The notes under the pieces are model-generated. The model worked only from the letters and a program-made list of their open reading frames with translations. It did not search any database and had not been told where the DNA came from. Positions 34,866 to 47,394 of a stretch of DNA of 64,000 nucleotides are shown piece by piece; position 1 is the first letter of the stretch; every line of letters begins with the position of its first letter. The position numbers and the translations under genes are program-made. This stretch comes from Neckera pumila. Taxonomy: Eukaryota; Streptophyta; Bryopsida; Hypnales; Neckeraceae. Location: assembly GCA_963969595.1 (NCBI GenBank), contig OZ018416.1:11238065-11302064 (forward strand), in the 5' to 3' direction.

Positions 34866-36351
34866 ATGGCAGCTCGAAGGTTGTTACAGCTCGCGACCAT
34901 TCTGATTGCCGCGTCTTTGCAGTTGCATGGAACCCAAGGAGCTCTGCAAGTGGGATTCTACGACACCTCGTGCAGTAGCGCTGAATCGATTGTGAAGAGT
35001 GCGGTGCAATCGGCTGCCTCCGCTGACAGAACCATCGCCGCCAGTATCATCCGCTTGCACTTCCACGACTGCTTCGTGGAGGGTTGCGATGCCTCCATAC
35101 TCCTGACTGGCGCTGGCACGGAACAAGCGGCGGGGCCGAACCTGTCTGTGAGAGGCTACGGCGTCATCAGCGATGCGAAGTCTCAGCTGGAAGCCAGTTG
35201 CCCTGGAGTGGTTTCATGTGCCGACATTGTTGCGCTTGCTGCTCGCGACTCCGTTGAAATCGTGAGCAATTGTCTCTTGCCGTTGCAAAATACCAACTCT
35301 TCTTAATTAACGTAAAATTGTGTATCAATCAGCTTCAGTTTCAATTCTCCTTGAGTGTCTGAGTAGCCCCCTTGACAATACTCAATGAAAGTCTATCATT
35401 TTTGTTTGTGCAGCTTGGTGGAGCTTCCTACAGTGCAGAAACGGGTCGCTTTGATGGCACCGCTCCCGGAACGAGTATCAATTTACCCAGTCCAAACATG
35501 ACCGTCGCTCAAGCCACTCCATTCTTCACCGATCTTGGTCTCACTCAAGAAGACATGGTCACCCTTACCGGTAATTGATTCCCCTCTCTAATCTATCCCT
35601 CTTTTCGAGACGAACTCACACTAAATCAGGACCATCAGATCTTGGAGATCTACAATTCTCTAAGCATCTTGCTGGGTAGGGGCCGGGAGGATAAAATTTC
35701 GATTCTCGATCCTCCTGTTTCCCATTCTCAAAGTGAGTTATATGAGAATGTAATGACACTCTGAAGGGAGTTCTAAGAGTGCCATAGAGGAAATGAAGCA
35801 GAGCTTACCATGATCTCGATCAAACCATTACCATCTCGTAATTAAGTGGTGAACTCCCTTTCATTACCATGATGCTAAACGCTTCATCTAAACTCGGACC
35901 TTGTGATGAAGTTTTATTGAACATGGACTCAGAATTTGGAATTGGACATGCAGGTGCACACACAGTGGGCGTCACCCAGTGCCAGTTCTTCGTGGACCGC
36001 TTGTACAACTTCCAGGGCACGGGCCTTCCCGACCCCAGTCTCGACACCACCTACTTAACGACGCTGCAGGCGCTCTGTCCCAACGTGCGCGGCGACCTCA
36101 CCAACGTCGCCTTGGACGAGGGTTCGGAGTTCAGCTTCGATACCAGCTACTTCCGGAAGCTCCAGGCGAGCAGAGGCGTTCTCCGCATCGACCAGGAAAT
36201 TGGCAACGACGCCAGCACCAGCGGCCGCGTGAACACACTGGCGGCCTCTCCGACCACGTTTGGAGCCGATTTCGGCACGTCCATGGTGGCCATGGGACGC
36301 ATCGGAGTCCTGACATCTGGAAATGTCCGAGCCATTTGCGAAACAGCTTAA
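34866..36351 (+). CDS. Class III secretory plant peroxidase
   Basis: Three exons, 34866-35261, 35414-35570 and 35954-36351, with GT-AG introns, give 316 residues, a normal length. A hydrophobic signal peptide (about residues 1-25, ending HGTQG) directs secretion to the wall or vacuole. [18 protein letters not shown] holds the distal Arg and His of the haem pocket and the first calcium site; GAHTVG holds the proximal haem-binding His. All eight cysteines that form the four conserved disulfides are present (in TSCSS, HDC, GCD, ASCPG, VSCAD, TQC, LCP and AIC). Enzymes of this family use hydrogen peroxide to oxidise phenolics, with roles in wall cross-linking and defence; the substrate here is unknown. 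Intron 1 follows DSVEI and intron 2 splits the Gly of LTGAHT, both classic positions for the family. The start is chosen at the Met directly before the signal peptide; an upstream in-frame Met (34800) would spoil it. No defect seen. Confidence 0.93.
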
Positions 36352-37539
36352 TTGAATTCAACGTTTTAGGAATCCCTCCATTGGGGAAATTTAATTTCTT
36401 GATGGGAATTAATGATGGGATCGGTTAGTTAGTGGCTCGATCCCTTGTACAGATTTATTGAGCATAGACGACGATTCAGTTACATTGACGGTATTCCAGT
36501 CGCCAATTGGATCTTAATTTGCATTAGCTTGGGCAAATTCATATGCCAATGCAATGGCATTTCATTCATCACAACATTGTGCACCTGCAAGCTAGGATTT
36601 CCACCCACATTCCCCCTTTCGAATGGCTCCCTAAGTAGTTTCATTTTGTCCCTTGGTTGAGGATTCACTGCGGCATTGTAATGGAACTGCACCAATTTAA
36701 CGAAATGGACGTTGCTTCTGAAGCTCGATTTTACGACTTGTTCAATTCGTTCAGTCTGTATATTTGTGAGTCTGGGAGACTGAAATCTGCTCTCCAAGCA
36801 AGGGAACTCTTTCTATCAAATAATTGTGAAGCTCCATTGAATTGGTAAGCACATATGTAGCTAGCTAGGTCCCGGAGGCAGTACGGAAGCTAGGCTGGAA
36901 GGGTTCTTTTGCTGTAGAGAAATTTTAGCAGCATGTAAGCTTTGTAAGCATGAAATAAGAATTGTTACGACCTGGTCGATCACCTTCCTCGATGTCGATC
37001 TTCAGCGTGAGGGGACTGAGCAGGCAGTTTCGAAGATGTATCGCGCATGGAGAAAATGGGAACCCCACGAGGGGAACGAGATTATTCAATCCAAGTTATT
37101 GCTCTTGATTTGGAATCCATGGCTTCGCAAGCGTTTTTTATAATCTTCTCAAAAACAACGATTCTGAAATTTCCTGTAAACTTGTCACGCTTTCATTTCA
37201 TTTGATGGTACTGCACTTGTGACACAAAAAATAGGGATAGTCACTGCTTCTTCACAGCAGTCAATGAAGGTCGAGAATTGGGACGTGGCACTTAGTCATT
37301 GACTCTTCGCAGCTTGTGCCGTCCTTGTTACGTGAAGGTTGAGAAGGGTTGTTCTTCTCCTCCTCAAGACAAGAAGTTTAAGTGAAGAAGTTTACAAGCC
37401 CCGCTAGGCCAAGCACAGATGCCATAATTAGCTTTTCAGTGGTGCTCGTTGGATTGTTCTCCACAACATGCAAGAAGGGGTGTCACACCTTCTTCAAGGA
37501 GAATGGGCTCTCATTGGCTCCACTTTCTTCTCCACATCC
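36352..37539. other. 3' flank of the peroxidase gene
   Basis: Contains the presumed 3' untranslated region; no separate gene is supported. Short reading frames at 36445-36848 and 37382-37643 are unrecognised. Confidence 0.4.
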
Positions 37540-37834
37540 CATTAGAGAAAATCTGGACTCACTACAGGGCTGGTTGGGGTGCGTGCCAATGTGCAATTAG
37601 AGAAAAAATTAGCCGAAAAGCTGCAACAGTCAGTGTAAGATGAGCAGTCAGCCAAGGTGCCCCGTCGGACTGCTGTCGGACTGCCGAAAAAAAAAAAAAA
37701 AAAAAAAATTCAAAAAAAAAAAAAAAAAAAATTAAAATTAAAACTAAAATTTTTTTTTTCCCTGTATTTGCACTCCCGCCGAAAATCTGGACTCTCCCAA
37801 ACAGCCCTCTGGAGAGTCCAGATTTTCTGTAATG
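37540..37834. mobile_element. MITE with CATTAGAGAAAATCTGG ends
   Basis: Inverted ends CATTAGAGAAAATCTGGACTC-like on the left and CATTACAGAAAATCTGG on the right, with an extra inverted GAAAATCTGGACTCTCC just inside the right end. The core AGCCCTCTGGAG links it to the GCCCTCCGGAGGGC family. The middle holds two long A runs (37686-37729). Flanking trinucleotides TCC and TCT are nearly identical, as after a 3-bp duplication. Confidence 0.7.
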
Positions 37835-38659
37835 TCTAAACCTCCGTGGAAGCAAGAAGGTGTACTACCCCTAATGTATGTCACACATCATATTAGAAGA
37901 AATTTGAGCCTTCCGTTGGGCTTCTTCCATTTCTTGCAATGTAGAGATCATGGGAGTACCAATGGAATTTTTACATAAGTAGATGATATTTTAACAATTT
38001 AATAAATACTTTTGGTAATATATTCAATAATATTGAACTAATGTAGTCGACTCTCAAACCATGTGGTGCACATGAAGTGACGCGGGAATTGACGAGGGGC
38101 AGGCGGGAACTAACTTGGTTCACTCTCAAATTCACATCCCCTTAAAGGTTCGTCTTTCTTTTTAATGATAGTCATTTTTTTGAACTACATGTAATTGGAA
38201 TGAAGAGGTTATCTCTGAATAAGTCAGTCTCCAATTTAAGAAATGCACAAAAATCGGATCATCATGCAAATATAGATACTTTGGAGTTTGTGTCTTTGAA
38301 AATGGTACAAAATTTTCCAACTTTAAGTGGCTTCCGATCAACCAATGACTATCTTGATAAATAAATTCTATGGTCTTTGTACTTATACAATGGATGTGCA
38401 TTTTGATGTTAGGAGCTAAAACCTTGTTTTAGGAATGCTTTGCTATACATATGACATTTGTCTATAAGAAGGAATTTTCCTCCAATATTGCTATTGTTTT
38501 TCCTTTGTAAGTGTCAATTGTTTTATATCAAAGCAAGAAACTATAGTAGAAAACTACAATCTCAAGGGTCGTAATTAAACCAATGTTTTTAGTTGGAGTT
38601 TACAAATAGAAAATCTAGCTAACATTAGAAGATCATAATGCCAAGTTGCCTTGAAACTA
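37835..38659. other. Intergenic, no gene
   Basis: AT-rich; nothing supported. Confidence 0.4.
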
Positions 38660-38765
38660 CACTATAGAAAAAAGCAACCCTCCGGAGTGCTGCTCCAAAT
38701 TGACAGGCCAAGCTATTTCAAGCTTAGCCTGTCAATCTTGAAGTGGCCCTAGTTAAGCAGTTAGC
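38660..38765. mobile_element. Truncated CACTA-like MITE
   Basis: Begins CACTATAGAAAAAAGCAACC then CTCCGGAGTGCTGCTCC, matching the reversed right end of the element at 729-978, including the small palindrome ATTGACAGGCCAAGC. The opposite terminus is missing. Confidence 0.55.
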
Positions 38766-39890
38766 TTGGCTGACTGCTTGCTGAAACAATCAGCTCATTG
38801 TTGTTTTGTATTTAAGTTTAGTTGGTGACATCAAAATCCCAATTCTTAGACTAAAATTCTCTTCGATGGGATCAAAATAGTACAAAATCCTCAAGATTGA
38901 CAAAGTAGCATCCAATTGCATGCTATATATACAAAATTTATCATTTTTTAAAAATATGAAAAAAATAGTTCATGTTTAATGTATTTCTTGGAATGAGTCA
39001 ATGACCCTTGAGCGATTTCTCCACAAAGAGGAATTTCCAACTGTAAAGTGGATAGCGCAGTTGCTGACTATTGACATCGTCAGTATAGGTTTTGCCGTTT
39101 GCGCACTTGAATTGTTACAATATTGTGGCACACAGAATTGAACTGAATTGAATTGAATACGCCATTTAAAAAAATTTGACCTTGGATCAGCGATTCTTCG
39201 AACACGAAGTAAAACATCGAAGCACTCACGAACTTGCCATAGCATAAATAGATACGACTCTCATGCGTGTATCTCTAGCACGCAGAACTTCTTCAGCTTG
39301 AAGGCTTGAACGGCAATGACCAGGAAACTAAACTGTCTAGATATCGATATTCAATACTTCACTGACAATGCCAGCTTTCCGGATCGATATTCTTGAAGCA
39401 GCGACAAAGCTCCCTTCACAAATGTGGACGAGCTCACCAGCTAGCTCGTGCGCAGGACGTGGATTAATTAATAGTCAATTTCGTTAATTTGGCGCGATTT
39501 TAGCGTCAAAAATTGTGACATTTATCTTCACAAAGGTCTAATTTTCTAGACCACAAACGACTTTCTGATGTTCCAAGCTGCGCATCCGTAAACGTGCCAA
39601 AGTTTTGGAATACCGCCAGTTTAACGAAATTGAAGCGACTCCTCTGCTGCATTTGCTGCCAGTAGTGAAGATTTGAAGCGACTTCTCACTTACTCTCATC
39701 AGTCCAAGGAGAAGAGGATCCGCGCTTTTGACACACCATCACTCACCCGCCTGGCAGATCACCCACAGATCGATCATTCCTCAATTCTTAATTTGATTTT
39801 ATATGACTACCCCTCACTTGACTGCAAAGCTAAGAGGACCCTCCGTGAAGCTTCAAGACTAATTTTCGTTCAACGGAGGATCGGAGCTTT
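38766..39890. other. Intergenic, no gene recognised
   Basis: From about 39000 the composition becomes less AT-rich and an open frame (39673-39890 before the next element) is unrecognised. It may be the edge of an unidentified repeat or gene. Confidence 0.35.
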
Positions 39891-40669
39891 CACTACAAGA
39901 GAATGCAGCGTTTGCAATACTTTTTGCAATGGTTTTGCAATATCCACGAATTTAGTTTCAATGACTTTGCAATGGTTTTGTATGAAGTATTGCATTGTGT
40001 TTGCAATGGTTTTGCCTTGCATGCAAGTTTATTTCATCAATTTTGCAATGCTTTAAATTATAGTGTTGCATTGTCTTTGCAATGGTTTTGCAATGGACTC
40101 ATAATTCGGTGATTCACAACTAATGAAAAACATATATCAAATAAATCAAAACTGTGTCCCTATAAGGTCATTAGTAATTTTAGATGGTGTAATGGTCTTC
40201 AAACCTTGCACCTCATGCATGAGGTGCAAGGTTCGATCCTTGAGCCAGGGATTTGGTTGGGCTGCCTTGGGGTTCGGTTGGGTGGGGTTGTGCTGCCCAG
40301 GGGGGTTGATTGGGTTGAGCTGCCTGGGGGGTTGGTTGGATTGCTTGGACAAAACTTTTAAATTTTAAATTTTAATGATTTTGCAATGGTTTTGCAATGA
40401 CTCTACAATGATTTTGCAATGACTTCTACACACAACAATTACATTTTTTTCATGATTTTGCATTTTAAGTTTTATGAATTTGCAATAGTTTAGAAATGGA
40501 ATAGCATGGATTCAGTGTCCAATACTTTTATATTGAATTAATCACAACTTTGCAACGGTTTTGCAATGCATTATTTCTTTTTTGAGTTCCAAACAAAGTT
40601 CCGTTACACATTCTTTCATTGCAAAACCATTGCAAATGCGTTGCTAGTGTGTTGCTTTCTGTTGTAGTG
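39891..40669. mobile_element. CACTA MITE with TTTGCAATG array, TSD TTT
   Basis: The ends are CACTACAAGAGAATGCAGC and CACTACAACAGAAAGCAAC (minus strand), flanked by TTT on both sides (39888-39890, 40670-40672). Subterminal zones are packed with TTTTGCAATGG motifs, direct on the left and middle and inverted (CCATTGCAAAA) at the far right, as expected of transposase-binding arrays. A tRNA-like SINE is nested inside. Apparent reading frames are made by the repeats. Confidence 0.88.
40183..40375 (+). mobile_element. tRNA-like SINE nested in a CACTA MITE
   Basis: A-box-like TGGTGTAATGG (40185-40195) and a near-consensus B box GGTTCGATCCT (40230-40240) enclose a perfect hairpin TTGCACCTCATGCATGAGG.. 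in the anticodon-arm position. A G/T-rich body of repeated GGTTG(G/A)TTGGG-like units follows, then an AT tail (TTTTAAATTTTAAATTTTAA). The promoter architecture is that of a tRNA-derived SINE; the target duplication was not resolved. The array of TTTGCAATGG resumes directly after it, showing it landed inside the MITE. Confidence 0.6.
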
Positions 40670-40953
40670 TTTGAGAGTGTCTTCAAAAGTCTTTGTAATT
40701 AATAACACTGGCCTCAATGGAGTCTAACTTCGAACACCCGGGAGTGTGCAGTTGACGTACTGATACAGCTTCTCTGTTAATTCCCAGCAGTTCGATAAGA
40801 AGGTGTTGCATAGATTCGTAAGGTAGTATGCTCTTAAAGCGATCACTTAAGCCTACCTAACTCATCATTGACAGTAGAACATACTTCAAGCAACATATCA
40901 GTCCTTCCTAGATAGGGGTCTAATTAGAACACGGTTGGTTTTAGGTATAGTTA

Positions 40954-41371
40954 GAGCATCCCCACTCCAGGCACGGCCAAATGGCACGGTCAGGGAGCAC
41001 TTGGAGTGTCATTTGACCAAGCCCAGCCCATATGCCCCATGGCAACACGGGTTACAAACATGGGAAACCAGTTTTACACGGCCCCCAAGTGCTACCTCAT
41101 GAATGCCTACTTGGGGAAAGACATTCATTAATAAAAAGGTCTCTCGAAACTTGGGGAATAAATGAAAAGGTCTCTCGAAACTTGGAAATAAAGATAAAAT
41201 AACTCATACCGAGCCGCAAGCAAGACTCTTCATTTGGTCGGGTGCTCTTCAAATTTGGCCGTGCCCGGCCATTTTTTGGCCCTCGCCGTGCGTGCCGTGG
41301 GGCACTCATTATGGCCGGGCACGGCCGTTTGCCTAGTTTGAGCCACTTGTTGAGTTGGAGTGGGGATGCTC
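40954..41371. mobile_element. Tourist-like (PIF/Harbinger) MITE, TSD TTA
   Basis: The ends GAGCATCCCCACTCCA are perfect inverted repeats, flanked by TTA at 40951-40953 and 41372-41374. It is 418 bp and non-coding, with a central CCCGGCCATTTTTTGGCC palindrome. A local duplication (AAAAGGTCTCTCGAAACTTGG twice, about 41135-41190) makes it longer than its sister at 31379-31763. Confidence 0.88.
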
Positions 41372-41983
41372 TTACCTTAGTTGAATTCCAAATGTGATCG
41401 GTTGTGACCTTGCAATTGCGTGTGGGGATTTTCATTTTTGAAATTTAAGAGGACAAATTCAAATTAGTTAACTAAGAAGATCTTATGGTCAAATTCATTG
41501 AAAATTTAAAAGACACAAATATTTAGTAGCCTGGCTTGCTATGAGAGAGCTCTAGGCTATAACTTGAGCAGTTTTGGACCTTGAAACACTGCAATATTTT
41601 AGGGGCTAAACCTTGTGATTATTTGTTTCTGTTTGATGCAATTTAAAATCCTTTTTTATGTAGTGGAACCTTGTTAGTTTTGAATATGAAAGTTCCTTTC
41701 AAGTGGTTCTTGTTAAACCAATTGTAACTCAATTCTGACAAAATCTAGGAATGCATGTCATTGTAGAATGCCAATCTAAGACCATTGAAAATATATTGTA
41801 ATTCTCAAGCATTTCAACAATGGACAATACAATGATTGGCATTCTATAATGAGCGCAGCTAGTACATTTTGACTGAACTGGGTTTGCAGCTGATTTTAAA
41901 GTAGTTGACCCATTTTATAAGTCTTTGAAGCCTTGGAGTTATGTCCTTCTCTATGTCTTCTATGTGTGATGCATATTGTTCAA
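41372..41983. other. Intergenic, no gene
   Basis: Contains a small inverted pair around 41755-41855 (ATTGTAGAATGCCAAT and ATTGGCATTCTATAAT). Nothing else supported. Confidence 0.45.
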
Positions 41984-42922
41984 TAAACCCCTAAAGTTCG
42001 TTGACTATGTTTTCACCAAAAATGCTCCAAAACTGCCATTTCTAGTACAAAGTACTAAATTCTAAAAAAAAATCATTTTTGAACACAAATAACTTTAGGA
42101 TATTGTAGTATGCTTGTTTGAAAAGATGTGGAAAAAGTTTAAGAAATTCAAATGTGTGGATTGCAACATATTAGTTTTTGAATTGACAAAAATCCTATTT
42201 TGGCCCTGCAAAAAACAGGGCAATTGCACTTCACAAGGTCACATTTGTATAAAAAAAAGTCTAAAATGGTGGTGCTTCTTTGGATTCATTCTTCAAGACA
42301 AGTTAACTACATGCTTGAAAAATTTGAGATCATTTGGAATTGCACAACATATAGGAAAAATAGTAAGTAGAAAGAAATAGAGAATGTTTCAAAATACTAA
42401 ATTGTTGAAAACTCAGTTATAGAATTGAAAAATGCTAATTCCAATGGTTGTAATGTTGCAATGTACAATCTACAATCTACATGATCTTCTGATTTTATTT
42501 TTTTTCAAAAAATATTGAAAATGGAATTAAATAAAGGGCTTCAAAGTTTAATTTAGAATAGAGAATCTATAACCGCCCGCAAACAAAAAATCCTTATAAC
42601 TTTCATTTCATTAATCAAAATGGAATGATTCAAAGCTTTCTACATATATATAAATCTAAATAAATAGTTTCAAATTTTTGTTTTTTGAAAAAAGTGATTT
42701 TTTTAATATACCTGGACTGCCCAAGTTTAGAAAGAAACTATATATCATACAATATTTTTTCACCATATAGTCAAAAGTTATAAAAAAATTTGGGCCGTAA
42801 GGAAAGATTTTGTTCACATCTTGTGTGAAAATTCTAGAGAAAAAAAATAAAGATTTCATTTGTATTGAACTACTTAAAATTGCTATATTGCAAAAAATGC
42901 ATTTTGGTCCTTTAGGAATTAA
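41984..42922 (+). mobile_element. TTAA-ended element, copy 7 (class II, uninterrupted)
   Basis: A 939-bp element, left end TAAACCCCTAAAGTTCG (first T worn) and right end GGTCCTTTAGGAATTAA. It is collinear with copy 3 (13237-15266), including CTATGTTTTCACCAAAAA near the left end and GTAGTCAAAAGTTATAAA-like sequence near the right. It lacks both the MITE and the Helitron of copy 3 and so provides their empty sites. Confidence 0.85.
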
Positions 42923-45172
42923 AACAAATTATCCTTTTATTGTACTTAGAAGATACTTAGAAATATTAGGTATGTGATGGTAGTAAGAAAATTAGACACT
43001 ATGTGCATTGTAGACAAATGAGAAAGGAAAAAAAAAAACTATGTATCTTTGATAATACCCATAACCACAAATTAATATTATAAAATAGTCCCTTCATCTA
43101 CCTTTGCCCTTAAAATTAGTACTCTAAAAGGATACAAAATTCAATCACATATTGACACCAATAGTTGTAACAATCAACAATTATATTCAAAAATCTATTT
43201 AGCCCCTTTATCTTCCAAAGGCAATATCCTTTATGGCCTTTCTTACCAAAAATCCAAAGTAATTACACGCTTTCTAAGAATGATCGCTACCTCTAATAAT
43301 CTTTGCAAAATATAATGCTATCCTATCAATGTCTTCAAACCAATATCTTTTACAAATTAAAGTTCAAAAAGTAATCACACTTTTTCCAACCAATACTTGA
43401 TACTTATAATTATTTTGGCAAAATAAGTCATTGTCTTAACCAAGACCAATATACTTCACAAACATAGATTACAAAGAAAGTTGCAAAAAGAACTTGCTAC
43501 AAGGAACAAGTGATTTAAAACTACTTTAAAAATGGTAGTTTGAATGGTCACACAACACTTGGATAAGGAAGCAAGGTACTTCTCTCCATCTAAGAGGAAT
43601 ACGGAGTTAATTCTCTAATCAAATGGGAACTTTCAAAATAGACCTAATCAAACCATCATCTCTTGTTAAATTGTAATGATCATCTAATACCACAACACAG
43701 AGAAAATATGGGGACATTGTTTATTGTTTGAAGTCTTGACATGTCATTTTCCACAGTTGGATATACAATGAATTTATCCAAAAACATAGCTTCAACCAAG
43801 GATACAAACTTTGGCATTATAAATATGCATCCTACATATATTATTGCTTCTAAATGTCAATTTGGGAGTTAAACCAACGTCTTTCCCAAAAATTTGTAGT
43901 TTAGAAAATTCTGTTTAGCTATAGTATATTATAGGCTTTTAAAAAACATACAAGAAAAAATATCATGCACGTCATGATCATTTGAAGTGAATTTATTATG
44001 CTTGAAGGAATCCAAAAGAATATATTTTTGATATAAAAACACGAATTTATACACAAGAACAACATGAAGGGTGGACATATTGTATTCATATCATAGTAAG
44101 AAAAGTAGTGAAAGAAATTGAAATCTCATATTTGATAAGAAGAAATATCACAATGTATAATTCTATCAAGGGTGACATATTATATGCATATTGCATAGAT
44201 TTCAAGAGATTTTCTTTGTATCTTTGTTTACTTTGGGAATATGGGACGCTCAAAATGGAATGATTTATCATTGCATAAGATGCATGAAAAGAAAAGTTTC
44301 AGCCAATCTTCAAAAAAGGAAGCCAATTCCTAATAAATTTTGAGTTATTGTTGCTTTGGCACCCAAAAAAGATGGCCTGTGCTCAAAGAGTTAATTAAAC
44401 CGCACCTAAGTCCCATAAATTGCCCATCTCACATATGCTTCAGGCCATCACACCTGCACATGGAAGCACACCTTGAATGCCAGACATAGTTTTCACTTTC
44501 TAAAGTTTTGATACAAACACAAATTAAAACAATTTAGCTATCAATTTGCTGATTAATCTTTGAACATCACACTTATATGCCAGCAATCAATGTGCTGTGT
44601 GAACATCAAACACAAAGACATATTTTTAAAACTTGTTTAATTTCCACACACTATTTGAGACATTGATTTTATGTTGTTACTTTTTACATTCTTATAATGC
44701 AACGTACAGAAGTTGTAATTTAAAACACCATCACATTTACTAGGTTTGGATTGGTGTTTAAGGGTTTAAGCATATGCTGAATCTACATATCTGCAAGATG
44801 CAATTACTTCGCAAAGTACCATCTTCTTGATCAGCAATAGAGTACAAAAATGACAAATGTCGACTCCGAGAAACTACACAAAATAGTGAAATTAGGTTGC
44901 CCCACACTAATTTCTTGACAATTCACACTATAGAAATATTCATTGTTTTTGTACAATGATGTGTTCAATTCACAGCCATGTGTATGGCACAGATTTTTGT
45001 GCACCAGTTCATGGCCTAGTTCAAAGAGTGGCATGCACCTCCATGTGGAACAGGCATTGGTCCATGATGTACTTTATCTCAGATAAGGCAACCTAATTGA
45101 CAAAGCAACATAATTTCACTGTTTTGTGTACTTGAAGAAATCCTCATGAAACACACTGTATTATACTATAAA
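42923..45172. other. Long AT-rich intergenic stretch, no gene
   Basis: No convincing frame, RNA gene or element boundary on either strand. Confidence 0.45.
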
Positions 45173-46041
45173 GTTGGGGTACTGTAATCTTACAACCGGC
45201 CAATTTGAGCCATTCACATTTTATTTACAATGTGCAATATAATTGGTATATTTTGTTATGCATAATTAATATTCAATCCTCACGCAATCCCAATCAAGTA
45301 TACAATACAAAATTTCAGTTTCAAGAAAGCAAAATTTCATTTTTGGTGAATTTCTAAAGTTAATTTTCATGGTTTTACATACTATTTTATTGAGAACAAT
45401 TGGTGGTGAATTTTTTTAATCCGATTGCATAGATATGTAGGGAACATCCATATACACGTCTTTCAAATTAAAAAACACCCCATCAAGTAATAAAAAATGT
45501 AATCTAGGAAGATTTCAATGTTGTAGTGACAATGCCCAAATTTTGTGAAATAGATATTTCTATATTTCAACTATATTTTGGCAAAGTAATTGTACAAATC
45601 TTGTTGAAATGTATGAAATTAGTTATAGTAGGAGAGTCAAATAGAAAAATCTAATTATAATAAAGAGATATCTATTTCACAAAACTTGGACATTGTCACT
45701 CCAACATTGTAATCTTTCTAAATTACATTTTTGTTACTTAATGGAGTGCTTTTTTATTTCAAAGATGTGCATATGGATGTTCCCTACATATCTACGCAAT
45801 TGGATTAAAAAAGTTCATCACCCATTGTTTTCAATAAAATATTATGTAAAACCATGAAAATTGGCTTAAAAAATTCACCAAAAAATGGAATTTTGCTTTT
45901 TCAAAATTGAAATTTGGTATGCTTGCTTGGAATTACCTGAAGATAGAGTGATAATTATGTAAGATGAAAAATTCCAATTATTTTTCTATACTATGTAAAA
46001 ATCTTTGGAGTTTCAAATTGCCAATCGTACAGTACTCAACT
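45173..46041. repeat. Long foldback element, second copy
   Basis: Same family as 23610-24485. Arms mirror around about 45607 with GATATGTAGGGAACATCCATAT at matching places in both arms. Ends are GTTGGGGTACTGTAA and GTTGAGTACTGTACG (minus strand). The ends are more worn than in the first copy. Non-coding. Confidence 0.7.
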
Positions 46042-46076
46042 GTACATGAGTACCATTTGCCCAAATTGTGTGTGAA

Positions 46077-46481
46077 TAAAGTAGTTTGTTCTAAAAGCGA
46101 CCGGCTTCTTCAAATCAACCCTACAAAATGGTACTAAATAGATATGAGTTGATCTTTAAATGGACCACTTTAGTCATTGATTGACCCCCCCAAAAAAGTA
46201 TTTTTTGTTGCAAGAACCAATCATTGACCTTGATTTCCTCAAATCACTTTAGAAGTTGTAAGTGGACGCATTTTGGGAGACCTAGGGTCACAAATAGGTA
46301 CCTACAACAAAAATCTTAGGAAATTCATAACTAATTCAAAAATGCTTCAAAAAATATGAAACCACTTGTGTTACGTTCTTCATCCATTTTTCTTAATGAA
46401 TGAAAAATATTTCTATTCATGCAGACCTACGAAAAAGGCGGACCAGCCCTTAAATGGTCACCTTTAGAGCATCCTACCTTA
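46077..46481. mobile_element. MITE with TAAAGTAG..TTCTAAAAGCGACC ends
   Basis: The left end TAAAGTAGTTTGTTCTAAAA pairs, with mismatches, with the right end ACCTTTAGAGCATCCTACCTTA. It belongs with 30296-31027 by its terminal sequence. The 405-bp interior is non-coding. Confidence 0.6.
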
Positions 46482-47394
46482 AAAGCTGTCTTTGCTGCTC
46501 AATCTTGTTGCCTTGATTGGGCATCGTTCGCTTGCAGCAAACCCTTCACTGGAGGATAGCCCGATCTTCTCAATAGGTCCAGGAATCGTAACAAGTCGCT
46601 GATTATCAACTAACCACGTAGATTACAAATTGTGAAGGACCATGCCCCTCAAGCACCCAAAGATACTAACTGATTAAGAAATGCCTTACCCTTTGACTCC
46701 ATTATATTGTGATGAAAAAAAGACATGGTTATCAAAAAGCATACCGTTGATACAGCAGCAGGATATGATGATCTCTCTAAGAGGCCCTGCATTTCATCGT
46801 CATAGGCACAAAACAAGAACAATTAACCCAAATGATATCAACAATCCAAACCTGTTAAAATATATTATTAAGGATTTAGGTTATAAAAATAAATAATAAA
46901 ACCGAAGTGCAATACAGAAGATAAAATCGGATAACAATAATCTTGCGTCATAAACAAACCACATTCAAGAATTCAGCACCTCAAGGATAAACAGAGCCCA
47001 TCAATCTTGTTCTGACTGAGGGGAAATCGCATCATGGTTTCAATCTTCATCACATCTTCAGTTGAAAAGGGCAAAGACATCGAAAAAGGGATAACAGAAA
47101 ATCAGATACAGTCCTGAGTAGAAGCTTCGATAGCCTTCACTAGCAGCGCCATCAGTACAACTGTCTTTCAAAACATTCCACGAACTATTCTCAAAAGAAA
47201 GAATAAAAAACTCAGCAGTGCCGATGATTGTACTAATCTAGGAAATCGGCACCTTTGCTTGACCGCCCAAAGTGAAGGAAGACATCACCCATTGGACATC
47301 CAAGAATTTTAAGAAATGCAAGGTCGGGCATTCATACAGAAGTTCTTTAAGAGAAGAAAAAGAATTGTTACAGTGACTAAAAATGAATACCACA
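46482..47394. other. 3' flank of the ELMO gene
   Basis: Probably includes the 3' untranslated region of the leftward ELMO gene; no other gene supported. Confidence 0.4.

Noticed and set aside
40183..40260. A functional tRNA gene (A and B boxes present)
   Set aside because: No 7-bp acceptor stem or complete cloverleaf can be formed; the layout fits a tRNA-derived SINE instead.
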